This document shows positions 18,916 through 28,349 of a DNA stretch of 64,000 bases, in pieces. Origin of the DNA: Sphingobacterium wenxiniae. GTDB taxonomy: Bacteria; Bacteroidota; Bacteroidia; Sphingobacteriales; Sphingobacteriaceae. The DNA lies in NCBI RefSeq assembly GCF_900116225.1, contig NZ_FOZZ01000005.1, positions 220,717 through 284,716 on the forward strand, read 5' to 3'. Within the stretch, counting starts at the first letter, position 1. The number at the start of each line of letters is the position of its first letter. The notes below the pieces were generated by a model that searched no databases, was not told the origin of the DNA, and was given only the letters and a program-made list of their open reading frames with translations. The translations under genes were made by a program, and so were the position numbers.

Positions 18916-20904
18916 ATGAAAAGATGTATATTCGGTTTGCTGCTTCTTACCCTTGTTCAGATACTACAAGGTCAGGACACAACGTTGGTCATGCAAGACA
19001 CTTTTCCTTCCAGTATTAAGACGGAATTTATAGGCAATAAAGTGAAATTCACACCCGTTATCCGCCCATTAGTGCCTATTCCAGGAGGCAGACAGGCCTA
19101 CTACACCTATCTTTGGGATTTTGGTGACGGTAACTTTAGTACTGAGGCTACTCCAGAACATCAATACGCAGATTCAGGCGAGTTTGACATCTCGCTCTAT
19201 GTGGTCAATAACTACGATAATGGTCCTCGTCCGAGGAAACCAAAAACCAAGGTAAAAGTAGACAGTAAACTTGCAACAGTATCGCCAAATTCCTTTGAGC
19301 AGAATTTCTTCAAATCCAATGGTATTTTCCAGATTTTCAAAAATGCAGATGCGGTTCCCGGAGAAGATATGTCGCTGGTCATCGGTGTCAAACCCACAAC
19401 GGACAAAGGAACTATTTTAATCCTTACCAACGAAAAGCTTATCAATCCCAACGGTTTCGTTGTCGCCAATCAAAGTCAATATCATGGGGAAAAAATAATA
19501 CCTCACATAACCGCCAATGCATTAAACAGCTTATGGGCAAATGTCAACGGTGCGCTGATTACGCAGAGCGGCAGTCCCGATTATGGGTTAAAAGAAGAGT
19601 TGACATTTGAAGGTAACGAGGCTACAAAATACTTTCAGAATCTATTAGATGAATACAAAACAGTATCACAATATGAGATTGCGAGCGAAAACGATGAGGC
19701 TCAATTTTCTATACTAAACTTAGATATTACACCGGAAATGTTGGCGGATACGAATGCTATCGTGACAGTGACGGGTATTTATCTTGCCGAAGGAGGAAAA
19801 CCGGTTATCCATAAGTTAGACATTCCCATCATTAAATCCCATGACCCAAACAAGATGTCTGTTCGTCCCGCACGCATGGACTATCGTTTACAATTCAAGA
19901 AAAAGGAACTAACATACAAAGTACAATTCCAAAATGATGGCGAAGGGGATGCTAAGGATATTCGCTTGGAAATGCATTTTCCCGAGCAGGTCAATATTCG
20001 TTCCTTCAAGCTACTCAACCTTTATCCACAGTGTGATAGTTGCTTAACCGCTCAGGATGTAGGGTGCTATACTTATCAGCAGGAAGGAACAGATAAAATT
20101 ATTTTCCGCTTCAAAGGCATTGCTTTACCAGGCACTGCATCCCCAATATTGACAGACCAGGATAGCACCAAAGGTTTTATACGTTTTACGGTACAATCCC
20201 ACAAGAAGCTACAGAATAAATCTTTTGGCAGCTATACGGACATTTACTTTGACAAAAACGAGCCTATTCGCACCAACAAGTCGGTAGCACGCTTTAGACC
20301 CGGACTTTCGCCCTTGATTAGTGTAGGGTTAAACACACCGCTACGACCCGCTGACGATGAGATAGGCAAACTAACCAACGGCTTAACGGTAGGCGTCGGT
20401 TTAGCACCCATTGCACCCTACAAAAGACCGTATTGGCAAATTGAACTTTTCGCCAGTACTTTCGGAGTAGATTATTCCGAGTCTTTCCCTTTACGAAGAG
20501 GGGAAATACAAGTACCCGATGACCGTGGAAACCCTATCTATAGGAGCTATAACGGTGTGGACAGTACCGCTATGAGGAAATATATAGCTTTACAAATCCC
20601 TGTTCAGATACGGCACAACTGGAATCGTTATTTTTCTACGGGCATAGGTGCTTTGGTAAAAACAAACCTGAATTACCATAACGAACAACAAGCTATTTAT
20701 CACCTCATCAATGCCAATGGACAGACAACTCCCCATATCCAGGAGAAACAGACAAAGAAAGAAAAAATGTCACCTCTGCTCTTCTCTCCTTTGGTAGATA
20801 TAAATATAGGGAGAGCCTATTTAGGACCTGCATTGGGCATACGGTATCATTATGATAAAACCTATAAGAATAACGTGAATTTCTATCTGATGTGGAGGTT
20901 ATAA
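18916..20904 (+). CDS. Exported PKD-domain protein with C-terminal barrel-like region
   Basis: About 662 residues from the ATG at 18916 (MKRCIFGLL; an in-frame TTG lies 9 bp earlier). A signal peptide (about 1-20, ending LQGQ) precedes a PKD domain at about 50-100 (TYLWDFGDGNFSTEATPEHQY, the classic WDFGDG motif). A middle domain resembles DUF7619 (SHDPNKMSVRPARMDY, LTYKVQFQNDGEGDAKDI), usually an extracellular beta-sandwich. The last about 200 residues alternate like a small outer-membrane barrel and end YLMWRL. It lies 4 bp before the CHAT gene and divergent from the sigma/anti-sigma pair, so it is probably the outer-membrane part of that locus. Confidence 0.7.
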   Translation: MKRCIFGLLLLTLVQILQGQDTTLVMQDTFPSSIKTEFIGNKVKFTPVIRPLVPIPGGRQAYYTYLWDFGDGNFSTEATPEHQYADSGEFDISLYVVNNYDNGPRPRKPKTKVKVDSKLATVSPNSFEQNFFKSNGIFQIFKNADAVPGEDMSLVIGVKPTTDKGTILILTNEKLINPNGFVVANQSQYHGEKIIPHITANALNSLWANVNGALITQSGSPDYGLKEELTFEGNEATKYFQNLLDEYKTVSQYEIASENDEAQFSILNLDITPEMLADTNAIVTVTGIYLAEGGKPVIHKLDIPIIKSHDPNKMSVRPARMDYRLQFKKKELTYKVQFQNDGEGDAKDIRLEMHFPEQVNIRSFKLLNLYPQCDSCLTAQDVGCYTYQQEGTDKIIFRFKGIALPGTASPILTDQDSTKGFIRFTVQSHKKLQNKSFGSYTDIYFDKNEPIRTNKSVARFRPGLSPLISVGLNTPLRPADDEIGKLTNGLTVGVGLAPIAPYKRPYWQIELFASTFGVDYSESFPLRRGEIQVPDDRGNPIYRSYNGVDSTAMRKYIALQIPVQIRHNWNRYFSTGIGALVKTNLNYHNEQQAIYHLINANGQTTPHIQEKQTKKEKMSPLLFSPLVDINIGRAYLGPALGIRYHYDKTYKNNVNFYLMWRL

Positions 20905-20908
20905 GACT

Positions 20909-23533
20909 GTGTTTTATATCAGTAAAACATATATTTCAAATACATACAGCAGATGCCTCGAACTGTTGTTGCTTGGGGTTCTTTTCTATTGTTTTTCCTG
21001 TCAAAATTCCGATTCTTTATCTGCTCATATCGATTACCCGCAGGATACCATACCCAATGCACTCATTGATTCATTGGGCGAGCTAGCTTACGAACATTAT
21101 CTGGCATTTGAGAAGCAACCCGATGTCTTTCTGCAACCTCTGGAGAACAAAAAACTCACCGAAACACAGCAAGAAACCTTTATATGGATTCTATTGAATA
21201 TGGCATACAGCTTTCAGGAGCATAGCCGTTATCTCGCTTCCATCAAATATTATGAGCAAGCCCTACGTTATGACCGCCACCATAGACTATTGACCCGTGA
21301 CGATCGTCTAACCTATATTTACAAACCGTTGGCTAATAATTACACCATCATAGCGGATTACCACAAGGCGGAAGATTTACAGCTTCAAGCTATCCAAGAG
21401 ACGACGGACGCATCTTCCAAAGCTTCATTTTATAACAATTTGGCTTTATTATATGTGTTTAAGGGTGAACATGAGGCATCGAAAAAAGCGGCTTTATCAG
21501 GATTACAACAAAGTGGAGACAACACTTATCTTACAGCATTATTACACAACACGCTGTCTGCCGCTTATGTAACACTTGGTTTGCCTGATTCAGGTCGTGT
21601 ACACAATAGTCTTGCCCTAAATATTGCAAAAAAACTTCCATTAGATGAAAACACAGCGGCTGTAAGAAGTGTTGCCTTAGAGCGGCTCTCCCAATTCCAA
21701 CGAATCGATAAACAAGACAAGCGGGCACAGACATCACTCAAGGAAGCATTAACTTTAGAAGAGCAATTTTTCCCTAAAAGTCATATCCGCGAGAAAGCTA
21801 ATCTTTTGAATCTTTTAGGCGAGCTTCATTACACCCATGGTGAACTTGTTTCAGCAAAAAACTATTTTCTACAAGCCAAATCATATATAGACCAAGACAG
21901 TATATCTATCCAGCGTAGTAATTATACCGGGATAAATATTTTGGAGAACTTAGGTGTTGTTTATTCCACACAGCATACAGATTCGGCTCTTTGGTATTTT
22001 CAACAAGCAATTGAAGCCGACTTTGCCTTCCAGCAAAGCATTCGCAGTCGGGACAGCCATCTACAGGAGAACCTGCACAATCGCAGGATATTAGAACGGG
22101 TTTACTCCCTGCTGGATACCCAGAAAGATATTAGCCAAGAAAAATTATTTAGGCTATTATGGCTCACCGAATTGACAAAAGGCAGATTGCTTTGGAACGA
22201 AATCAACAGATCGGCAATATGGAAAACTGATAGCTCTCTTCTACAGACGGAGGGAGTCGCTCTGCAACAACTTTATGCACTTCGGGATAACTTAAGTGAC
22301 CCTAACGAAATAGCAGAAATCGATACCAAGATCAAGAAACTGCTAAATGATTTTGAACTGGAAGAACAGTATTTCAGCAGAAATATCAAACTCCCGGATT
22401 TTGATACGTTCAAAACATACCTAACAAAAAATGAAAGTACGACATACAGCTATTATATTCACGCCGATAGCACCTTATCCATCTTCCTCATCGATAGAGA
22501 CCTGGTTTCTTATCATAAAAACCATAATACAGCATTATGGGATAGCATTGCGCAATTCAAAAACAACTATTTTACAGATTCCCCTGCATTATTCAACCAA
22601 AATCCTAAAGCATATTTCCAGCGTGCCCAGTATTTCGGTGAACAATTGCTACCTCGATTGCAACATACAGCATCTTCCACACTTCAATTATCCTTAGACA
22701 ATGAGCTTCATGTTTTACCCTTTGATGCGCTCTATCAAGAGGGACGTTTTGTCGTTCAGGATTATAATGTGCAGTATATGCACACGCTTCTAATGAACCA
22801 TTTTTATGAAGATAAGCCTGCAATCCCACCAAATATTTCAGTGATATACCGTGATAAATATACCCCACCATTAGCCGATCTGCATTTCGTGGATGGGGAG
22901 ATACAATATTTAACAAGCCGATTCAAAACCACAGTGTATCCCTATACGACTTTAGATAAACAGCGTATGCAAGATATTTTCAAAACACAGGACATTATCC
23001 ACATTGCTGCACATACGACCGTTGATGAACAGCAGGAAGCCCGTCTTTTATTACATCAACCAATATCCATAGAACAACTGCGCTATCAACATCTTCGGGC
23101 TCCATTGGTCGTTCTTTCGGCATGCAATACGGCCTCCGGGCGTTTGCTTCCTTCCGAGGGTCTGGCGAGTATAAACCGTGAGTTTTTAAGTAAAGGCATA
23201 CCCGGTGTTATTGCCACACACTGGTTTGCCAATGACCAGGTAACACTGGATTTAACACAAAAATTCTACGAACAATTAGCCTGCACAAAGAATCCGATAA
23301 AGGCTCTGGCAAATGCCAAACGCCAATATCTCCATACAGAATCAGAAATCGAAAGCAATCCCTGGTATTGGGCGAACATGGCCTACACCGGTATAGACAC
23401 AAAAATAGACCTGCACAATCGCACAGGTCTACTTTTAAAAATCGGTTTATGGATAATGGCTATTTCCTTACTCCCGCTATTGTTTACGCTCTATAAGCGA
23501 CGATTACGGGCGACATATCCAAAGAAGAAATAA
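20909..23533 (+). CDS. TPR-CHAT (caspase-like) protein, probably periplasmic and membrane-anchored
   Basis: 874 residues, likely GTG start. The N-terminus has a hydrophobic stretch ending FYCFSC (possible lipobox, Cys31). TPR repeats run from about 80 to 400 (SIKYYEQALRYDRHHR, ASFYNNLALLYVFKGEHEAS). The CHAT protease-fold domain fills about 550-820, with the catalytic His in HIAAHTT and Cys in VVLSACNTASG followed by LLPSEGLASINREFLSKGI. A C-terminal membrane helix (IGLWIMAISLLPLLFTLY) is followed by a basic tail (KRRLRATYPKKK). By the positive-inside rule the CHAT domain would face the periplasm. It is co-transcribed with the PKD gene. The substrate is unknown; CHAT relatives include separases and gasdermin-activating proteases. 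Confidence 0.82.
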   Translation: MFYISKTYISNTYSRCLELLLLGVLFYCFSCQNSDSLSAHIDYPQDTIPNALIDSLGELAYEHYLAFEKQPDVFLQPLENKKLTETQQETFIWILLNMAYSFQEHSRYLASIKYYEQALRYDRHHRLLTRDDRLTYIYKPLANNYTIIADYHKAEDLQLQAIQETTDASSKASFYNNLALLYVFKGEHEASKKAALSGLQQSGDNTYLTALLHNTLSAAYVTLGLPDSGRVHNSLALNIAKKLPLDENTAAVRSVALERLSQFQRIDKQDKRAQTSLKEALTLEEQFFPKSHIREKANLLNLLGELHYTHGELVSAKNYFLQAKSYIDQDSISIQRSNYTGINILENLGVVYSTQHTDSALWYFQQAIEADFAFQQSIRSRDSHLQENLHNRRILERVYSLLDTQKDISQEKLFRLLWLTELTKGRLLWNEINRSAIWKTDSSLLQTEGVALQQLYALRDNLSDPNEIAEIDTKIKKLLNDFELEEQYFSRNIKLPDFDTFKTYLTKNESTTYSYYIHADSTLSIFLIDRDLVSYHKNHNTALWDSIAQFKNNYFTDSPALFNQNPKAYFQRAQYFGEQLLPRLQHTASSTLQLSLDNELHVLPFDALYQEGRFVVQDYNVQYMHTLLMNHFYEDKPAIPPNISVIYRDKYTPPLADLHFVDGEIQYLTSRFKTTVYPYTTLDKQRMQDIFKTQDIIHIAAHTTVDEQQEARLLLHQPISIEQLRYQHLRAPLVVLSACNTASGRLLPSEGLASINREFLSKGIPGVIATHWFANDQVTLDLTQKFYEQLACTKNPIKALANAKRQYLHTESEIESNPWYWANMAYTGIDTKIDLHNRTGLLLKIGLWIMAISLLPLLFTLYKRRLRATYPKKK

Positions 23534-23624
23534 AATATATCCAACCAATAACTTGTATAAAGGGACTTTTGACATAGTCTGTTCCATGACAGCCTCCTTT
23601 CTCTCCTCTTTTTTCATCCTCGGT

Positions 23625-25388
23625 CTATTTATAGTTTAATACTTTAATTTCTGTGCGTCTGTTCTCCTGATGTTGCTCCTCAGAACAATTTATTCCGTTT
23701 CCGCAATTGTTCAACAATCTCGACTCACCATAACCTTTAGCTACTAAGCGTGATCTGTCAATACCGCTTTTCACTAAATATTCAACAGCCGATTCTGCCC
23801 TGCGCTGAGACAACTGCATGTTATAACTGTCATTTCCACGACTATCTGTATGTGAAGACAACTCAATACGCAAAGTAGGATTCTGTTTCAATACTGACAC
23901 GACATTATCCAAAATAATAGCTGCATCCGGACGAATGTTCCATTTGTCAAAATCATAGTGTATATTCTTCAATACCCAGTTACCACCTTCAACCAAATGA
24001 CATACGCCGAGTTTTAATGTAACATACAATGTTTTGCTACGGTCCAATCCTTTCGTAGAAACCAACTCTGTCTGTGAATAACGACCAGCTTGATTCGCCA
24101 CAATGGAATAGTCTGCCCCTTGATCAAGCTGATAAATAAACTTACCTTCTACGTCTGACGTTTGACTCATATTCTGCTTATTTTCCGTTTGGGTCAGCAC
24201 GGTAGCTATATTCGATACGGCAGTATTAGTTTCGCAGTCCACAGTCTCACCTATCAAGGTAAAGCGTGGGTCATCGTGAAAGATTTCTCTATAGATCACC
24301 GCATCATTGCCTGCAAAATCAGCCTCTGTCAAAGTCAATACATCCGTCTTGATACCATTTTTCTCTCCTACGATGGTATAAACTGCAGCCTGTGCATCCG
24401 TTATCCGTGTAATTTCGCCTTGTGCATTGGAATTTTCCTTAGTATTGTATACGGAAGATTCTATCGAAACTGTCACACCGCTTAGCGCTAATCCCGTTTG
24501 TTTATCCTTTACGACAATCTGTATAGCTTTCGGCATGGCCTTGCGTTGTGGGACTTCCTGCTCAATAGGCATTTGGTAGACAGGTTCTTTGACAGGCTTC
24601 TTGCCAAATACATATTTAATACCTGCCCCCACGTTTAAGCTCTTATACGGTGTTTTTTTCTGCACGAATACATCACTGTAATATTGTGACCATTCTCTTA
24701 TTTCGGTTTTTTCGTCTATAACCGCTCCCATTCCTGCACTTTCTCTTTCTTCTATATAAAATTCAGAAGGTTTGCCGCCAAACTTAGTGCCGAACGACTG
24801 CATATAATCTGCTTGGAGGAATACCGCCAGATTGGGCGAAATACTGTAGTTGAACCGCAGACCCCCTAAGCCTACCCAGGCATTGGCCTTATTCGTAGCG
24901 TCATTTATTGTACGTTTAATCGGAATATGGGTCATCCCACCCATGGCATCACTAAATGACAACGTTCTTTCGTATTGGGGAAATGTTTGCATGAGTATAC
25001 CTCCACGCAGGTAGGCTTCCACATGAAAATTGCCAGAATGAATTTTATAGCTTGGTCCCAATGTAAATGCCCAATGTTTAAATTTCGGTGCATTGACATA
25101 ATCCGTTGCAATAAATCCATTGGCAAAAAATACCGAATCATCCTGTAGAATACTGTGGGTAAGGTAACGCGCATCCAAACCTAAGCCGAAGCGGTTTCCT
25201 TTAAAATATTTGTCAACAAACAATCCTCCGAAATATCCGGTTTTGGTCTCTCCGATAGACTTGTACGTTCCCATTGGGAAAGAAGCTCCTCCAAATCCAC
25301 CGATCTGAAGATCTCCTGATTCTTTGACCTGCGCCCATCCCAGAAGCGACAGCGTCAAAAACAACATCGATAGTAAAATTCTTTTCAT
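23625..25388 (-). CDS. OmpA family outer-membrane protein with barrel and carboxypeptidase-regulatory-like domains
   Basis: 587 residues. A signal peptide (1-19, ending WAQ) is followed by an N-terminal barrel (about 25-265: GGFGGASFPMGTYKSIG, GLGGLRFNYSISPNLAVFLQ). Two beta-sandwich segments follow (about 285-350, VVKDKQTGLALSGVTVSIES; about 365-440, GETVDCETNTAVSNIATVL). The OmpA peptidoglycan-binding domain is at about 470-587, with IHYDFDKWNIRPDA, SSHTDSRGND and LSQRRAESAVEYL. It ties outer membrane to peptidoglycan. It is convergent with the CHAT gene, so it need not share its promoter, but it extends the envelope theme of this locus. Confidence 0.9.
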   Translation of the reverse strand: MKRILLSMLFLTLSLLGWAQVKESGDLQIGGFGGASFPMGTYKSIGETKTGYFGGLFVDKYFKGNRFGLGLDARYLTHSILQDDSVFFANGFIATDYVNAPKFKHWAFTLGPSYKIHSGNFHVEAYLRGGILMQTFPQYERTLSFSDAMGGMTHIPIKRTINDATNKANAWVGLGGLRFNYSISPNLAVFLQADYMQSFGTKFGGKPSEFYIEERESAGMGAVIDEKTEIREWSQYYSDVFVQKKTPYKSLNVGAGIKYVFGKKPVKEPVYQMPIEQEVPQRKAMPKAIQIVVKDKQTGLALSGVTVSIESSVYNTKENSNAQGEITRITDAQAAVYTIVGEKNGIKTDVLTLTEADFAGNDAVIYREIFHDDPRFTLIGETVDCETNTAVSNIATVLTQTENKQNMSQTSDVEGKFIYQLDQGADYSIVANQAGRYSQTELVSTKGLDRSKTLYVTLKLGVCHLVEGGNWVLKNIHYDFDKWNIRPDAAIILDNVVSVLKQNPTLRIELSSHTDSRGNDSYNMQLSQRRAESAVEYLVKSGIDRSRLVAKGYGESRLLNNCGNGINCSEEQHQENRRTEIKVLNYK

Positions 25389-25515
25389 GACATTTTCTTT
25401 TTAAAATTGAACACTCTTTTGTTTACTTGTACAGAGAGATAAAGCCTTTCTTAAAAATGTTACCCCCATTCACCGAAAAAAATCTACTTTTTACCGAGAA
25501 ACTTCCAAACCCGAC

Positions 25516-25538
25516 CTACTTCCACTGTTCTGAAGTAG
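25516..25538 (+). promoter_or_regulatory. Inverted repeat upstream of the small membrane protein genes
   Basis: CTACTTC-N9-GAAGTAG (25516-25522 and 25532-25538), centred about 22 bp before a -7 box at 25549-25556. The place and symmetry suit a dimeric regulator. No other copy was noticed in the window. Confidence 0.35.
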
Positions 25539-25548
25539 AAATCCGTTC

Positions 25549-25556
25549 TATCTTTG
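25549..25556 (+). promoter_or_regulatory. -7 box upstream of 25660-25920
   Basis: TATCTTTG fits TAnnTTTG. It lies 103 bp before the ATG at 25660, leaving a long AT-rich leader with no obvious structure. Confidence 0.4.
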
Positions 25557-25659
25557 GAGTATACAAAAGAGGTTAATTAATAATGCGGTTAATAGATTAG
25601 CTATTTAAAAAGCTTAGTACTTAACATCTTAAACATTAAACATTTTAAATAAAAACATC

Positions 25660-25920
25660 ATGTCAACAAAAACAACTTTCACCATGAACAGCGAAACTAT
25701 CAGCAACGGATTCCAAAAATTTTTCTCCGTTATTCAAGAGTCGAAATTGAAAATCTCTTCCAAAAAAGGAACAGAGTATATCAATCTCCCACTTATCTTT
25801 GCTTTGATTATCGCGATTGTATTTCCTTTGTCTCTCGTTGCATTGGTCATCTGTAGTCTATTGCTCTCGGTAAGTATTGAACGTGAGATCAAAGACGAGG
25901 TCAAAAGATTAGATGTTTAG
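25660..25920 (+). CDS. Small membrane protein, DUF4342-like
   Basis: 86 residues. A polar N-terminal half (residues 1-42) is followed by one long hydrophobic segment (about 45-71, NLPLIFALIIAIVFPLSLVALVICSLLLSV quoted in part) and a charged tail (REIKDEVKRLDV). The pattern KISSKKGTEYINLPL followed by a helix resembles the DUF4342 domain. Function is unknown. The next small membrane gene starts 56 bp downstream, so the two are probably one transcript. Confidence 0.6.
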   Translation: MSTKTTFTMNSETISNGFQKFFSVIQESKLKISSKKGTEYINLPLIFALIIAIVFPLSLVALVICSLLLSVSIEREIKDEVKRLDV

Positions 25921-25976
25921 GAAATAAACTAAACGATTAAACAGTTAAACATATAAACAATTAAACATAACAAACA

Positions 25977-26159
25977 ATGATACTTATTGCTGTCCTATTT
26001 CCATGGTTATCATTCTTTCTACGAGGTCGAATATTAATTGGATTTCTATGCCTCATCCTACAATGCACACTCATCGGTTGGTTACCAGCAGCAATCTGGG
26101 CTGTAGCCTCACTTGTGGATGCTCGAAACAAAAAGCGTATACAACAACTGCGGTATTAG
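25977..26159 (+). CDS. YqaE/Pmp3-like small membrane protein
   Basis: 60 residues with two membrane helices (LIAVLFPWLSFFLRG and LIGFLCLILQCTLIGWLPAAIWA) joined by a short loop. The FPWLSFFLRGR and LIGWLPAAIWA pattern matches the Pmp3/YqaE family of stress-associated proteolipids (usual LPPLAVFL... LGWIPGIIHA). The ATG at 25977 is the only sensible start. It is likely co-expressed with the preceding DUF4342-like gene. Confidence 0.7.
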   Translation: MILIAVLFPWLSFFLRGRILIGFLCLILQCTLIGWLPAAIWAVASLVDARNKKRIQQLRY

Positions 26160-26290
26160 GTTATTTATGGTTAGAGGATTAGAGGTTAGAAGGTTAAAGG
26201 ATTAAAGGATTAAAGGTTAGATAATTACAGATTAGACGATTAACCAGTAAACCAATTAAACAGTTAAACGAATCTCCCTGCTTTCAGCTA
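26160..26290. repeat. AT-rich low-complexity tract of GGTTAGA/GGATTAAA-like units
   Basis: A spacer composed of short related units (GGATTAGAGGTTAGAAGG, AAAGGATTAAAGGATTAAAGG, then AATTAAACAGTTAAAC). A similar unit run (GATTAAACAGTTAAAC) fills the spacer before 25977. It looks like slipped-strand expansion of short repeats between genes. Confidence 0.6.
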
Positions 26291-26325
26291 TTGTATCATG
26301 CCGGGCTTTTCATTTACTTTGCTGT

Positions 26326-27204
26326 ATGAAAAAGAATCTTTTGTGTTTGATTTTTATACTGACTTCTATAATAACTTATGCGCAGGAGGACAGACCCGCT
26401 GCTTACGAAGTATACGAAGGTTACAATTATTGGGGGAACAACAAGGGTGATACAGCCTATGTTTTTGCAGATGTAGCCTATGTGCGGGATTATCCCAGCA
26501 CAAGCAGTGTTTTATTGGATTCCCTTACCCATGGCACAATGGTTACTATTATTAGCGATGGTTATAATGAAAGTATCATCCGTGGATTCGCAGCTCCCTG
26601 GCACGAGATAAGCTACCTTAAGAACGGACAAATCAGAAAAGGATTTATTTGGTTGGGTTTATTAGCTTTAGGACGTCATGTCGATGGTCAAGGCAATCAG
26701 TTTATCCACGGTTTCCTTCGCTTTGAGCCACCAACTTCCTATGGCGGTGGGAATGAATATCTTTGCGAAGTCAAATACCTCACTCCGCAACAAGAACTAA
26801 TAGCCCGGCAGTATTACCCTGTTACACGTGATGGACAGAACTATTCAGACAGCAAGTTGCTTCCTAACATGGGATTGGAAGGATTACAATCCATTCACCG
26901 CGTAGGCTTTCATGGCGAAGCCTGCGGCATCCCCACGACACATTATTACTTAGGCTGGAACGGTCAGAATTTCGTAACGATGTTTTCCAAAACCAGTGTA
27001 GGCGATGCTGGGGTATACTATTATGAAGAGAAAATTCTGTTCCCTTCGGAACATCACTTAGACCCTACACTTATCATTAAGGATATTGTCGAAGGCGAAG
27101 TCATCGATTATGATGCCGAAGAACTCGAATATAAAGAAACTAAACGACGGGAAAAATATACTTGGGACGGCAAGAGCGTTTGGCAAGTATTGGAGATGAG
27201 GTAA
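26326..27204 (+). CDS. Exported protein with SH3-like domain
   Basis: 292 residues. A signal peptide (about 1-19, ending TYAQ) precedes a bacterial SH3-like segment at about 40-105 (AYVFADVAYVRDYPSTSSVLLDS, then MVTIISDG and RKGFIWLGLLALG), where SH3b domains typically show NVRxxPSxxSxVL. The rest (GGGNEYLCEVKYLTPQQELI, YYYEEKILFPSEHH) is beta-rich and unassigned. Such proteins usually bind the cell wall or other envelope parts. The function here is unknown. It is convergent with 27209-27997, 4 bp apart. Confidence 0.65.
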   Translation: MKKNLLCLIFILTSIITYAQEDRPAAYEVYEGYNYWGNNKGDTAYVFADVAYVRDYPSTSSVLLDSLTHGTMVTIISDGYNESIIRGFAAPWHEISYLKNGQIRKGFIWLGLLALGRHVDGQGNQFIHGFLRFEPPTSYGGGNEYLCEVKYLTPQQELIARQYYPVTRDGQNYSDSKLLPNMGLEGLQSIHRVGFHGEACGIPTTHYYLGWNGQNFVTMFSKTSVGDAGVYYYEEKILFPSEHHLDPTLIIKDIVEGEVIDYDAEELEYKETKRREKYTWDGKSVWQVLEMR

Positions 27205-27208
27205 GCGC

Positions 27209-27997
27209 TTATTCCCAGTCCGTCCCGCTATCTGTTTCTGGAGATGGCGTTTTGGAAATAACAGATGGTATATCTCGGTTTTTAAGTAGATTCCCATCCT
27301 TGACGTGGAATACCTCCAATAACTTACAAGCGTGATGCTGATTGTGAAATGACGGTCTTTCTTGAGGTTGCTCTGTATCGAAAAGGTAATATTGTGCAGT
27401 GCCCATAATTGCAACTAAACTGTTCGGAAATAATTGGACAGGAACAGTAGTACGTAAGCTTTTGATCTGCTCATCATCGGGGTGAATAGAAATCGTTTTT
27501 GTATAATGCAAACGTACGCTTTCCGTCTCATCTTCGTAATTGACAACAAGCACATGGAAAGTAATCCCCAGTCTGCTAAACTTTGGTGGAAAAGCCTGTC
27601 CTTTCCAGTTCCTGTCTGTCGGCAATTTAATTTTCACTTTATCGCCTTCACACTCCCACTCGAATATCGGGTTCCAACACACCAAAGCCCCCCAAGATCG
27701 GCGTTGGTTTAACTCTAAACCTTTTAGCCTATGTGCATACGTGTATTGCTTTGCCTCATTTTCCGTCAACTTCTGCTGATACGTATACACTTCTTTTATG
27801 CGGGTAAACAAATCCTTGTAGGTAGGATATTGGGTAAGCCAACTGTTGACCCCCTTCAGCGCCTGATACCATTTAGACGTAAACTTGTTGAGTACACCAA
27901 ATTGTTCTGCTGTTAATCGGCTATTTTCATGAAGCGGATAATCTTCTCCTTTTTTACGCAGCTTTTTTAAAATATGTTTATCAAAAAGTCCATCCAT
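27209..27997 (-). CDS. Hypothetical protein
   Basis: 262 residues, not recognised. There is no signal peptide or membrane helix. The N-terminal third is charged and helical (MDGLFDKHILKKLRKKGEDYP, FTSKWYQALKGVNSWLTQYP). The middle is beta-rich (VCWNPIFEWECEGDKVKIKL, GITFHVLVVNYEDETESVRL). The tail is polar and Ser/Thr/Pro-rich. It is likely cytoplasmic. The upstream 350-bp gap carries 10-bp direct repeats. Confidence 0.5.
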   Translation of the reverse strand: MDGLFDKHILKKLRKKGEDYPLHENSRLTAEQFGVLNKFTSKWYQALKGVNSWLTQYPTYKDLFTRIKEVYTYQQKLTENEAKQYTYAHRLKGLELNQRRSWGALVCWNPIFEWECEGDKVKIKLPTDRNWKGQAFPPKFSRLGITFHVLVVNYEDETESVRLHYTKTISIHPDDEQIKSLRTTVPVQLFPNSLVAIMGTAQYYLFDTEQPQERPSFHNQHHACKLLEVFHVKDGNLLKNRDIPSVISKTPSPETDSGTDWE

Positions 27998-28349
27998 TTT
28001 TTTTCGTTTAATTGGTTTATTTATTGCATATTTCGCAGACTTTACATATGTTTGGGCAACAGCTCAATACGGGTTACCCCTTCTTTCCTAACGCATCCAA
28101 AATCTATTTTCAAATCCCCCTAAGTCCGCTAAAGTCCCCTCAAGTCCGTGGAAGTCCGCTTTAACCTGCATTCACTTATAGCACAATACGTCTACAATTT
28201 GGTTGTACTTATACTACCGAGATACTAATCCGATACCAAAGTTACGTCATAACGCTATTCTGTCATACATGATTTTGTAAGACTGCGGTAGGACTCCCGT
28301 ATAACTTCAGTATATCTTTAATAGAAAAAGCGCAGGACAACCCTCTTTT
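27998..28349. other. Non-coding gap with five 10-bp tandem units
   Basis: 352 bp without a credible gene. At 28111-28160 five consecutive 10-base units follow the pattern nAAGTCCnCt: CAAATCCCCC, TAAGTCCGCT, AAAGTCCCCT, CAAGTCCGTG, GAAGTCCGCT. The rest shows nothing recognisable. The gap must hold the promoter of 27209-27997 (reading left) and the end of 28350-28781. Confidence 0.6.

Noticed and set aside
26374..26383. TTATGCG as a further operator copy
   Set aside because: It lies inside a coding region and has no complementary half at the right distance.
28111..28160. CRISPR array
   Set aside because: Units are 10 bp and contiguous, with no spacers and no cas genes.
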